From Marinosulfonomonas sp. (GTDB lineage Bacteria; Pseudomonadota; Alphaproteobacteria; Rhodobacterales; Rhodobacteraceae): a stretch of 5,954 bases of DNA. The stretch is from NCBI GenBank assembly GCA_022712735.1, contig JAFLKA010000307.1, forward strand, positions 1 through 5,954. The letters run 5' to 3'. Under the pieces are notes generated by a model. That model saw only the letters and a program-made list of their open reading frames with translations, did not search any database and was not told the DNA's origin. Of this stretch, positions 1 through 5,407 are shown in pieces. Within the stretch, counting starts at the first letter, position 1, and each line of letters starts with the position of its first letter. The position numbers and the translations under genes were made by a program.

Positions 1-114
1 GCCGAAGTTACATTTACCGGCCGGTCCGGACGCGGCACTGTGACCAAAGACAAGTTTTCGTTGCTTGGGTTCACCGCGGCTGTTGAAGAGGCCTCCAAGC
101 GCTGCACACAATAG
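1..114 (+). CDS. C-terminal end of a probable invasion-associated locus B (IalB)-like protein, partial
   Basis: Only the last 37 codons and the TAG stop are inside the window; the frame is open from base 1. The tail ends in a Phe-Ser-Leu-Leu-Gly-Phe-Thr-Ala-Ala stretch followed by a charged segment and a Cys four residues from the end. A 'leu-x-GFTAA' ending resembles the C-terminus of IalB-family periplasmic proteins, which are common in Rhodobacteraceae and, as I recall, can sit near rlmN. That family assignment is recollection of a short motif, so it is tentative. What is firm is that a plus-strand gene ends here: the frame has no internal stop, codon use is typical of the neighbours, and an intrinsic terminator follows 25 bases after the stop. 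Confidence 0.55.
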   Translation, partial: AEVTFTGRSGRGTVTKDKFSLLGFTAAVEEASKRCTQ

Positions 115-138
115 GGCGACCCTGCGATAGTTATTGAT

Positions 139-167
139 GCACCCTGTCGTTCGCGGCGGGGTGTTTT
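139..167 (+). terminator. Rho-independent terminator after the IalB-like gene
   Basis: Bases 140-149 pair with 154-163 in a 10-bp stem that includes two G-T wobbles, closed by the tetraloop TTCG at 150-153 and followed by TTTT at 164-167. A GC-rich stem, a stable UUCG-type loop and a T-run are the hallmarks of an intrinsic terminator. It separates the upstream gene from rlmN, so rlmN should have its own promoter. Confidence 0.75.
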
Positions 168-169
168 GC

Positions 170-197
170 TTGATAATAGGCGTACAAACCCTATATG
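170..197 (+). promoter_or_regulatory. Candidate sigma-70 promoter for rlmN
   Basis: TTGATA at 170-175 matches five of six -35 consensus bases and TATATG at 192-197 matches four of six -10 bases, with a 16-base spacer. It lies just after the upstream terminator and about 30 bases before the rlmN start codon, where a promoter is needed. It was found by eye, so its strength and use are unproven. Confidence 0.35.
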
Positions 198-228
198 GAT
201 CGCATTCAACCCCGATGGAGAGAATGAA

Positions 229-1392
229 ATGACGGCAACGGCCCCGATCACGCAGGATGTTGTGACCATACCGCGCAAGGATGCAGCGGATGGATTGGTG
301 AACCTTGTCGGGTTGACCCGCGACGCATTGCGCGAGGTGCTGATTGGCGCGGGGATCCCCGAAAAACAAGGGAAAATGCGGGCAGGGCAGATCTGGCAAT
401 GGATATACCAAAAGGGTGTGCGCGATTTTGCCCTGATGACCAACCTGTCAAAAGACATCCGTTTGATGCTGGCCGATACATTTGTGGTGGCGGTGCCCGA
501 GGTGGTGACCAAGCAGGTCTCGCAAGATGGCACCCGCAAGTATCTGGTGCGCATTGCTGGCGGTCACGAGGTGGAAATCGTTTACATCCCCGAAGAGGGT
601 CGCGGCACGCTGTGCATTTCTTCGCAAGTCGGATGCACGCTGACCTGTTCATTCTGTCATACTGGCACACAGCGGTTGGTGCGTAATTTGACGGCAGCCG
701 AGATTGTCGGACAGGTGATGGTGGCGCGGGATGATTTGGGGGAATGGCCCAAACTGGGCGTGCCCAACCCGCCCGAAGCACGGCTTTTGTCCAACATTGT
801 TCTGATGGGCATGGGCGAGCCGCTGTATAATTTCGAGGCGGTGCGCGATGCGATGAAGATTGCGATGGACCCCGAGGGGATTTCATTGTCACGCCGCCGG
901 ATTACGCTTTCGACAAGCGGTGTCGTGCCTGAAATCGCCCGCACAGCCGACGAGATCGGCTGCATGTTGGCGGTGTCGTTCCACGCGACCACCGACGAGG
1001 TGCGCGACGGTCTGGTGCCGATCAACAAGAAATGGAACATCGAGGCGTTGCTGGACGCGCTGCGGGCCTATCCCAAGGCCAGCAATTCGGAACGCATAAC
1101 ATTCGAGTATGTGATGCTGAAGGGCGTGAACGACAGTGACGAGGATGCGCTGCGTCTGGTGCAACTGATCAAGGGCATTCCGGCCAAGATTAACCTGATC
1201 CCGTTCAATGAATGGCCAGGGGCCCCTTATGAGCGCTCATCCAACAACCGCATCCGCGCGTTTTCGGATATTGTGTATAATGCGGGCTATTCATCGCCGG
1301 TGCGTAAACCGCGCGGCGAGGATATCATGGCGGCTTGCGGGCAGTTGAAATCCGAGAGCGAGCGGGTGAGGAAGAACCGGAAAGACGGGTGA
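229..1392 (+). CDS. rlmN: Dual-specificity 23S rRNA / tRNA (adenine-C2) methyltransferase RlmN
   Basis: RlmN is a cytoplasmic radical-SAM enzyme that makes 2-methyladenosine at A2503 of 23S rRNA and A37 of some tRNAs, supporting translational fidelity. The 387-residue product matches the family length. Visible hallmarks are the N-terminal accessory domain (about residues 20-100, with [10 protein letters not shown]), the radical-SAM cluster motif CTLTCSFC with Cys136, Cys140 and Cys143, the preceding conserved Cys129 in [11 protein letters not shown], the SAM-binding stretch MGMGEP at 193-198, and the C-terminal catalytic Cys370 in DIMAACGQL, equivalent to E. coli Cys355. All residues needed for the ping-pong methyl transfer are present. 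The ATG at 229 is chosen because GGAGAG (217-222) sits six bases upstream. An in-frame TTG at 166 lies inside the upstream terminator and is rejected. The gene is monocistronic and converges with a minus-strand pair 16 bases beyond its stop. Confidence 0.97.
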   Translation: MTATAPITQDVVTIPRKDAADGLVNLVGLTRDALREVLIGAGIPEKQGKMRAGQIWQWIYQKGVRDFALMTNLSKDIRLMLADTFVVAVPEVVTKQVSQDGTRKYLVRIAGGHEVEIVYIPEEGRGTLCISSQVGCTLTCSFCHTGTQRLVRNLTAAEIVGQVMVARDDLGEWPKLGVPNPPEARLLSNIVLMGMGEPLYNFEAVRDAMKIAMDPEGISLSRRRITLSTSGVVPEIARTADEIGCMLAVSFHATTDEVRDGLVPINKKWNIEALLDALRAYPKASNSERITFEYVMLKGVNDSDEDALRLVQLIKGIPAKINLIPFNEWPGAPYERSSNNRIRAFSDIVYNAGYSSPVRKPRGEDIMAACGQLKSESERVRKNRKDG

Positions 1393-1408
1393 GATGGAGT
1401 TGTAAGCG

Positions 1409-1681
1409 CTAAACTTCAATGCGCTTCATTTCACTGAATCGCCATTTTCGAATGTCACCAAAAGTTTCCACATCAGGGCGTTTAGATAGCTGAAGTAGTG
1501 CCTTATTTGTTGCGTTCTCGTCTTTCCAGACCAGCCCGTTACCTGCAGCTTTGGCAATGAGCATAGCCACTTTAGTTTGGACTCCAAGATTCAGCGTTTC
1601 GTATAGTAGCTGCTCGATTGGTATTTCACCCAAATTCACATCCTTGTCTTTTTGCACAGTATAAGAGCGGGTGTTACACAT
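1409..1681 (-). CDS. Unrecognised small protein, 90 residues, translationally coupled to LOG
   Basis: I do not recognise this family. The protein is soluble-looking, with no signal peptide or membrane segment. It has a polar N-terminus, a central mildly hydrophobic helix-like part (about residues 18-48, including TKVAMLIAKAAGNG) and a basic C-terminal tail (KWRFSEMKRIEV). Its ATG directly abuts the TAG of the LOG gene with no intervening base. A strong Shine-Dalgarno, GGGAGGG (1686-1692), lies inside the last LOG codons, so coupled translation from one transcript is likely. Sampled GC is roughly 43%, lower than in rlmN or LOG, which could mean relaxed selection or later acquisition. The good ribosome site and junction argue for a real gene, but no homologue is known to me. 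Confidence 0.6.
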   Translation of the reverse strand: MCNTRSYTVQKDKDVNLGEIPIEQLLYETLNLGVQTKVAMLIAKAAGNGLVWKDENATNKALLQLSKRPDVETFGDIRKWRFSEMKRIEV

Positions 1682-2497
1682 CTAACCCTCCCAATTCTCG
1701 ATAATATCAACCGCCTCTTGCCCCGTTTCGACAAACTTGAACAGGTCCAGATCGTCGGCTGAAATCGTGCCCGCGTCCGACAGCGCTTCCCAGTTGATGA
1801 TGCTGCGCCAGAACGCCTCGCCAAACAGCAAAAACGGGATACGTTGCATGCGGCCGGTCTGAATCAAGGTCAGCGCCTCGAATGTTTCATCCAAGGTGCC
1901 AAACCCGCCGGGGAAAACGGCAACCGCTTTGGCGCGCATCAGGAAGTGCATTTTACGGATCGCGAAATAGTGGAAGTTGAAGCACAGATCAGGCGTCACG
2001 TATTCATTCGGGGCCTGTTCATGCGGCAGCACAATATTCAGCCCGATTGAAACGCCGCCCGCATCCAGCGCCCCACGGTTTCCGGCCTCCATCACACCGG
2101 GGCCACCACCGGTAACGATCACGTTTTCCTTGCCGCCATTGCCATTGCTTTTCACCGTTATCAGGCGGGCAAATTCGCGGGCCTCGTCATAGTATTTCGA
2201 CAGATCCGCCAGCGTTTTGGTGCGGGCGCTATCCTTTTTGGCAGGCTCGGGAATGCGCGCGCCACCAAACAGCACGATGGTTGAATCAATGCCTGCCTCG
2301 TCTAGCGCCATCTCGGGTTTCAGCAGCTCCAGTTGCAGGCGCACGGGGCGCAGCTCATCCCGGCACAGGAAATCGGCGTCGGCAAAGGCCAATGCATAGG
2401 ATGGTGCGCGGGTTTGCGGGGTGTCCGGTATCTCGCGGGCGGTCTCGATGTCCTGTTTCGAGTGGCGCATCGGGTGTTTACGGTGTTCTTTATTCAT
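1682..2497 (-). CDS. LOG-family Rossmann-fold protein (TIGR00730 type), probable nucleotide phosphoribohydrolase
   Basis: LOG proteins cleave the N-glycosidic bond of nucleoside 5'-monophosphates; in plants and some bacteria they release active cytokinins, and in other bacteria they act on purine or pyrimidine nucleotides. The 271-residue product has the family signatures in order: a first beta strand STIVLFGGARIP (72-83), the glycine-rich GGGPGVMEA (130-138), RKMHFLMRAKA with the conserved Arg181, and PGGFGTLDE (196-204), whose Glu204 and Arg181 match the catalytic pair. It is longer than the roughly 190-residue short LOG enzymes, with an extra N-terminal segment of about 65 residues, so the plant-type cytokinin label should not be assumed. 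The ATG at 2497 is supported by AAGGAAG at 2502-2508, four bases upstream. An internal Met10 is a less likely start. It is divergent from dapD and heads a two-gene unit with the small protein downstream. Confidence 0.9.
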   Translation of the reverse strand: MNKEHRKHPMRHSKQDIETAREIPDTPQTRAPSYALAFADADFLCRDELRPVRLQLELLKPEMALDEAGIDSTIVLFGGARIPEPAKKDSARTKTLADLSKYYDEAREFARLITVKSNGNGGKENVIVTGGGPGVMEAGNRGALDAGGVSIGLNIVLPHEQAPNEYVTPDLCFNFHYFAIRKMHFLMRAKAVAVFPGGFGTLDETFEALTLIQTGRMQRIPFLLFGEAFWRSIINWEALSDAGTISADDLDLFKFVETGQEAVDIIENWEG

Positions 2498-2519
2498 TAC
2501 GCTTCCTTCTTCATGTCGC

Positions 2520-2550
2520 CAAATACTTGTGTCGCATTGTGCCGTGTCAA
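2520..2550 (-). promoter_or_regulatory. Candidate promoter for the LOG gene
   Basis: On the minus strand a perfect TTGACA -35 lies at 2550-2545. Possible -10 elements are AGTATT (2527-2522, 17-base spacer) or TATTTG (2525-2520, 19-base spacer); both match only three of six bases. Transcription would begin about 15 bases before the LOG ATG. The perfect -35 and sensible position support it, while the weak -10 suggests help from an activator or low strength. Confidence 0.4.
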
Positions 2551-2565
2551 ACTTCTGTTTATATG
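2537..2565 (+). promoter_or_regulatory. Candidate promoter for dapD, overlapping the LOG promoter
   Basis: TTGTGC at 2537-2542 and TATATG at 2560-2565 are separated by 17 bases and lie about 43 bases before the dapD start. The -35 is weak (TTG only) and the -10 fair (TATA plus two mismatches). The LOG -35 element sits inside this spacer on the other strand, so the two polymerase sites would overlap. Confidence 0.3.
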
Positions 2566-2607
2566 CTCAACCCGAACTAGGCCATACACGTTTACGAGGG
2601 AACGCAC

Positions 2608-3435
2608 ATGTCAAACGCACAACTGGAATCCGCCATCGGGGCCGCGTGGGATGCACGCGATACAATTTCACCCACCACAACGGGCGAGGCTCGCGAGGCG
2701 ATCGAGGATACATTGAATGCTTTGGATGCAGGCACCCTGCGGGTGGCTGAAAAGCAGGCCGATGGCAGCTGGCATGTAAACCAATGGGCCAAAAAGGCGG
2801 TTCTGCTGGGATTCCGGATCAAGGATATGGAACCGATGGAAGGTGGCCCGCAAGGCGCTGGCTGGTGGGACAAGGTTGACAGCAAGTTCAAGGGATGGGG
2901 GCCGAACCAGTGGGCCGCGGCCGGATTTCGGGCTGTGCCGGGCGCCATTGCCCGCAAGTCGGCCTTCATTGCGCCGGGCGTGGTTTTGATGCCGTCATTC
3001 GTGAACCTTGGTGCTTATGTGGACGAGGGAACGATGGTCGACACATGGGCCTCGGTCGGGTCATGTGCGCAGATCGGCAAGAATGTTCATTTGTCCGGCG
3101 GTGTGGGCATTGGCGGCGTGTTAGAGCCTATGCAGGCCGGCCCAACCATCATCGAAGACAACTGTTTTATCGGCGCACGGAGCGAGGTGGTCGAGGGTGT
3201 GATCATCCGCGAAGGCGCAGTTCTGGGCATGGGTGTTTACATCGGCCAGTCGACCAAGATCGTGGATCGCGAGACCGGCAAATTTACTTACGGAGAAGTG
3301 CCCCCCTATTCGGTGGTGGTGTCGGGCACCATGCCATCCAAGAACAACGTCAATCTGTATTGTGCGGTGATTGTAAAGCGGGTGGACGAACGCACGCGTT
3401 CCAAGACTGCAATCAACGAGCTGCTAAGGGACTGA
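2608..3435 (+). CDS. dapD: 2,3,4,5-tetrahydropyridine-2,6-dicarboxylate N-succinyltransferase DapD
   Basis: DapD transfers succinyl from succinyl-CoA to tetrahydrodipicolinate in the cytoplasm, the committing step of the succinylase branch to meso-diaminopimelate and lysine. The 275-residue product matches the 274 residues of the E. coli enzyme. An N-terminal helical domain (1-105) is followed by a left-handed parallel beta-helix of hexapeptide repeats (about 108-235) containing the family signature [19 protein letters not shown] (139-157) and [14 protein letters not shown] (161-174). A C-terminal domain (about 240-275) includes [17 protein letters not shown]. The active-site Asp/Glu pair in other DapD enzymes maps near these repeats; I see no missing conserved block. 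GAGGG at 2596-2600 gives a good ribosome site seven bases before ATG. Neighbours are unrelated: LOG diverges upstream and cytochromes follow. No clear terminator is seen directly after the stop. Confidence 0.97.
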   Translation: MSNAQLESAIGAAWDARDTISPTTTGEAREAIEDTLNALDAGTLRVAEKQADGSWHVNQWAKKAVLLGFRIKDMEPMEGGPQGAGWWDKVDSKFKGWGPNQWAAAGFRAVPGAIARKSAFIAPGVVLMPSFVNLGAYVDEGTMVDTWASVGSCAQIGKNVHLSGGVGIGGVLEPMQAGPTIIEDNCFIGARSEVVEGVIIREGAVLGMGVYIGQSTKIVDRETGKFTYGEVPPYSVVVSGTMPSKNNVNLYCAVIVKRVDERTRSKTAINELLRD

Positions 3436-3454
3436 AAACCACCCCTGAAAAACA

Positions 3455-3468
3455 TTGACCTACATCAA
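3455..3468 (+). promoter_or_regulatory. FNR/FnrL-type operator upstream of the cytochrome genes
   Basis: TTGAC-CTAC-ATCAA matches the FNR/FnrL consensus TTGAT-N4-ATCAA at nine of ten conserved positions. It is centred at about 3461.5. If FNR acts at the classical -41.5 position, transcription would start near 3503, with TCTACT at 3491-3496 (four of six matches to TATAAT) as the -10 and a leader of about 43 bases before the cytochrome start. This predicts activation of the diheme cytochrome when oxygen falls. The match and spacing are seen directly; the regulation is inferred. Confidence 0.75.
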
Positions 3469-3487
3469 GGAATAAACCCATATTCTG

Positions 3488-3501
3488 GTATCTACTGATA
3501 C
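3488..3501. repeat. Perfect inverted repeat GTATC-TACT-GATAC in the cytochrome promoter
   Basis: GTATC (3488-3492) and GATAC (3497-3501) are exact reverse complements around TACT. The dyad lies over the predicted -10 region of the FNR-controlled promoter, where a repressor could bind. It is also nested within a wider AAACCC (3474-3479) / GGGTTT (3505-3510) pairing that could fold in dapD read-through RNA. No long T-run follows, so a terminator role is doubtful. Confidence 0.4.
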
Positions 3502-3545
3502 TGGGGGTTTCCTCATGCTATCAAAATTATTTTAGGAGAGAGTTG

Positions 3546-4268
3546 ATGAATAAATTAATACTTACCTTTGTAGTTGGCCTAGTGACGATTGCCGGTTTTT
3601 CAGTAACAGCGGTTCCAACCAGTGCAGAAGAGGTCACGTCGTCTATCGCGCGTGGTGGTCGGCTTTATGACAAGTGGTATAAAGTAATTAAAGCACCGAA
3701 ACCGGAAGAAACCCATGTGTCATGGCCGGGTAGCAACACCAATAAAAGCGGTGATGCAACGCAACGCTGCAAGGCGTGTCACGGCTGGGATATGATGGGG
3801 GCTGACGGTGCGTATGCAACGGGTTCGTATCAAACCGGAATCAAAGGGTTGCAAGCAATGGCTGGTGCGCCGGTTGCCGATATTGTTGCAATTATGAAAG
3901 ATACGACCCACGGGTTTGGCGGGATGATGGACGATCAGGACTATACTGATCTGGCGAACTTTGTTTCTAGCGGACAAATTGACATTGATGCCTATATCAA
4001 CCGCGAAACAAAAATGGCCGTTGGTGACATCGCAAAGGGTGAGGAATATTACAACACGGTTTGCGCAAATTGTCATGGGGCCGATGGGGATAAACCCAAA
4101 GACCTTGGGACAACCCTTGGAACATTGTCCAACAAAAACCCGTGGGAGATTATTCAGAAAATCCTGAATGGTCAGCCAGCCGAGCAAATGCCGGCAATGC
4201 GGGCCTTTGAGCCACAGGTTTCAGCCGATATTCTAGCTTATTTGCAAACGCTGCCATTAGCTGAATAA
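3546..4268 (+). CDS. Secreted diheme c-type cytochrome
   Basis: The 240-residue product has a Sec signal peptide: short basic start MNK, a hydrophobic core to about residue 23, and likely cleavage after Ala27 in PTSA-EE. It therefore acts in the periplasm. Two heme c sites are visible: CKACH at 75-79, followed by GWDMMG, and CANCH at 173-177, followed by GADG. Candidate distal Met ligands are Met127/128 for the first heme and Met215 or Met218 (EQMPAM) for the second, as in class I cytochrome c folds. It is not NapB-like, as the fold spacing and likely Met ligation differ. The ATG at 3546 follows AGGAGAG (3534-3540); an adjacent TTG at 3543 is less likely. Upstream is an FNR box and downstream a NapC-type protein, suggesting it accepts electrons from the quinol pool. 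Its exact partner is unknown to me. AT-richer codons than dapD hint at a different history. Confidence 0.88.
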   Translation: MNKLILTFVVGLVTIAGFSVTAVPTSAEEVTSSIARGGRLYDKWYKVIKAPKPEETHVSWPGSNTNKSGDATQRCKACHGWDMMGADGAYATGSYQTGIKGLQAMAGAPVADIVAIMKDTTHGFGGMMDDQDYTDLANFVSSGQIDIDAYINRETKMAVGDIAKGEEYYNTVCANCHGADGDKPKDLGTTLGTLSNKNPWEIIQKILNGQPAEQMPAMRAFEPQVSADILAYLQTLPLAE

Positions 4269-4283
4269 CAAAATGTAAACAAT

Positions 4284-4320
4284 GGGGTTGCCTGCACTAA
4301 TCTGTGGGCAATCTCTTTTT
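4284..4320 (+). terminator. Hairpin plus T-run between the two cytochrome genes (terminator or attenuator)
   Basis: Bases 4284-4296 pair with 4303-4315 in a 13-bp stem containing four G-T wobbles, with a six-base loop CTAATC and TTTTT at 4316-4320. It begins 15 bases after the diheme cytochrome stop and ends 19 bases before the tetraheme start. The form is that of an intrinsic terminator. As the next gene is functionally linked and I see no convincing promoter after the hairpin, partial termination is plausible. Confidence 0.72.
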
Positions 4321-4339
4321 CATATAGGGTATTTGAAAA

Positions 4340-4930
4340 ATGATACATTTTGTTAGGAAAGTCTGGAAATGGTTCTGGGGGCCGACAATCCGGTTTGCAT
4401 GGGGGACGGTTATTTTATCAGGGTTTTTCGGGGGGATTATCTTTTGGGGTGGATTCAACACCGCGATGGAAGCCACGAACACGCTGGAATTCTGCATATC
4501 CTGCCACGAGATGGAGCAGGTAGTATATCAGGAATACAAGGAATCCATTCATTATCGGAATGCTTCGGGGGTTCGGGCGACCTGTTCGGATTGCCATGTG
4601 CCACATGAGTGGGCGCCAAAAGTGATCCGGAAAATTCAAGCCAGCGCCGAAATCTGGGGCGCGATTATTGGCAAGATCGATACACCTGAAAAGTTCGAGG
4701 CGCACCGCTGGGAGATGGCCAACAGGGTCTGGGAAGCAATGGAGAGCACGGACAGTCGGGAATGCCGGAACTGTCATTCATTCGAGGCGATGAACTTTGA
4801 GTTACAAGCCCGCCGTGCCAGTGAAAAAATGCAGGAAGGTCATGACGAGGGCAAAACCTGCATCACGTGTCACAAAGGCATTGCGCATAAATTGCCCACT
4901 GACCCAAATGCACCCGAGCGTGATGATTAA
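4340..4930 (+). CDS. NapC/NirT-family membrane-anchored tetraheme cytochrome c (quinol dehydrogenase)
   Basis: NapC/NirT proteins oxidise membrane quinol and pass electrons to periplasmic acceptors. This 196-residue protein has a basic cytoplasmic N-terminus, one membrane anchor (about residues 17-38, rich in Gly, Phe and Ile) and four CxxCH heme sites: CISCH (52-56), CSDCH (82-86), CRNCH (142-146) and CITCH (174-178). CISCHEM carries the Met two residues after the His that ligates heme 1 in the NrfH/NapC fold. CSDCHVPHEW, IDTPEKFEAHRWEMA, SRECRNCHSFEAM and CHKGIAHKLP are classic NapC blocks. No napA, napB or other reductase is adjacent; the neighbour is a diheme cytochrome, so the usual nap role cannot be assumed and I leave the symbol blank. 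The only ribosome site is weak (AGGG at 4326-4329, ten bases upstream). Expression probably depends on read-through of the preceding hairpin. Confidence 0.93.
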   Translation: MIHFVRKVWKWFWGPTIRFAWGTVILSGFFGGIIFWGGFNTAMEATNTLEFCISCHEMEQVVYQEYKESIHYRNASGVRATCSDCHVPHEWAPKVIRKIQASAEIWGAIIGKIDTPEKFEAHRWEMANRVWEAMESTDSRECRNCHSFEAMNFELQARRASEKMQEGHDEGKTCITCHKGIAHKLPTDPNAPERDD

Positions 4931-5027
4931 TGCGCTATGATAGGCTGTTCACGTCGAATTTTTCTGATATTGCTTTGACTTCACTGCCGTTTAAGCAGGG
5001 CGATCAGAATTAAATCCGGGGCTATAT

Positions 5028-5046
5028 CGCCTTGAAGCACAAGGCG
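5028..5046 (+). promoter_or_regulatory. Perfect 7-bp hairpin enclosing the Shine-Dalgarno of the 118-residue gene
   Basis: CGCCTTG (5028-5034) and CAAGGCG (5040-5046) are exact reverse complements around the loop AAGCA. The only Shine-Dalgarno for the downstream ATG at 5051 is AAGG at 5041-5044, inside the 3' arm. Folding would hide it, so translation may be limited or controlled. The structure is seen directly; control is inferred. Confidence 0.5.
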
Positions 5047-5050
5047 TCAG

Positions 5051-5407
5051 ATGACAAAGAAAATTTCAAAACAAAAGGTCTACACCCTATTGGTCGAGGT
5101 GGGTCGCTCGGAGGGCGACGGCTTGCCCAAAGGCGCGACGGGGGCGGCGTTGATGATCTATGCCAGTGGTGTGGACGAACCCGAAGCGGTGCGCGAAACC
5201 GTGGCGATCCTGAAGCGGGCGGATATGGCACCGCTGGATGTGACCGGATATGGCACGCTGAGCGAGCGGCTGGAGCAGGGGCACGACATTTCGGAAGACG
5301 AGCAGGGTTTGATGCAGCGGGCGCTGGACGAGAACAGCGTGATCGTGGCGCAGATGACGCCGTTTTTCGAGGATCAAAAACCAGCTGGAAAAGGCCGTGA
5401 AAATTGA
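5051..5407 (+). CDS. Unrecognised small cytoplasmic protein, 118 residues, coupled to a HAD phosphatase gene
   Basis: I cannot assign a family. The protein has no signal peptide or membrane segment and is acidic overall after a basic start (MTKKISKQK). It looks like an alpha/beta fold: strand VYTLLVEVG (10-18), a small hydrophobic stretch GAALMIYASGVDEPEAVRETVAILKRADM (31-59), then APLDVTGYGTLSERL and a C-terminal helix with SVIVAQMTPF. The rhythm of 'strand, helix EAVRETVAILKRADM, strand LDVTGYGT' suggests a ferredoxin-like small domain, but this is only a shape argument. AAGG at 5041-5044 lies six bases before ATG within a hairpin. Its TGA overlaps the TTG of the following HAD gene by four bases, so the two are probably one operon and translationally coupled. 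GC and codon use match the core genome. Confidence 0.8.
   Translation: MTKKISKQKVYTLLVEVGRSEGDGLPKGATGAALMIYASGVDEPEAVRETVAILKRADMAPLDVTGYGTLSERLEQGHDISEDEQGLMQRALDENSVIVAQMTPFFEDQKPAGKGREN

Noticed and set aside
166..228. An in-frame TTG at 166 that would add 21 residues to the N-terminus of RlmN
   Set aside because: It lies in the T-run of the upstream terminator, has no ribosome site, and the added residues do not look like RlmN; the ATG at 229 has a good Shine-Dalgarno.
248..892. A long open frame on the minus strand opposite rlmN
   Set aside because: The product is rich in Pro, Arg, Ser and Cys with no recognisable domain, as expected from the reverse complement of a GC-rich gene; rlmN fully explains the region.
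1404..1426. AAGCGC / GCGCTT inverted repeat between the convergent genes as a bidirectional terminator
   Set aside because: The stem has only six pairs with an 11-base loop, overlaps the last codons of the 90-residue gene and has no T-run on either side.
4329..4346. GTAT-N10-ATAC around the start of the tetraheme cytochrome, resembling the GTATC dyad upstream of the diheme gene
   Set aside because: Only four bases per arm with a different spacer; likely chance and not clearly related to the perfect dyad.
3546..4930. The cytochrome pair as napB-napC of a periplasmic nitrate reductase operon
   Set aside because: The tetraheme protein is NapC-like, but the diheme protein is longer than NapB, has different heme surroundings and probable Met ligands, and no napA, napD or other nap gene is present.
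4931..5050. Promoter for the 118-residue/HAD unit, for example TTGACT at 4975-4980
   Set aside because: A good -35 is present, but no acceptable -10 lies 15-19 bases downstream; a promoter is expected here but I cannot place it. No clear terminator for the tetraheme gene is visible in this gap either.
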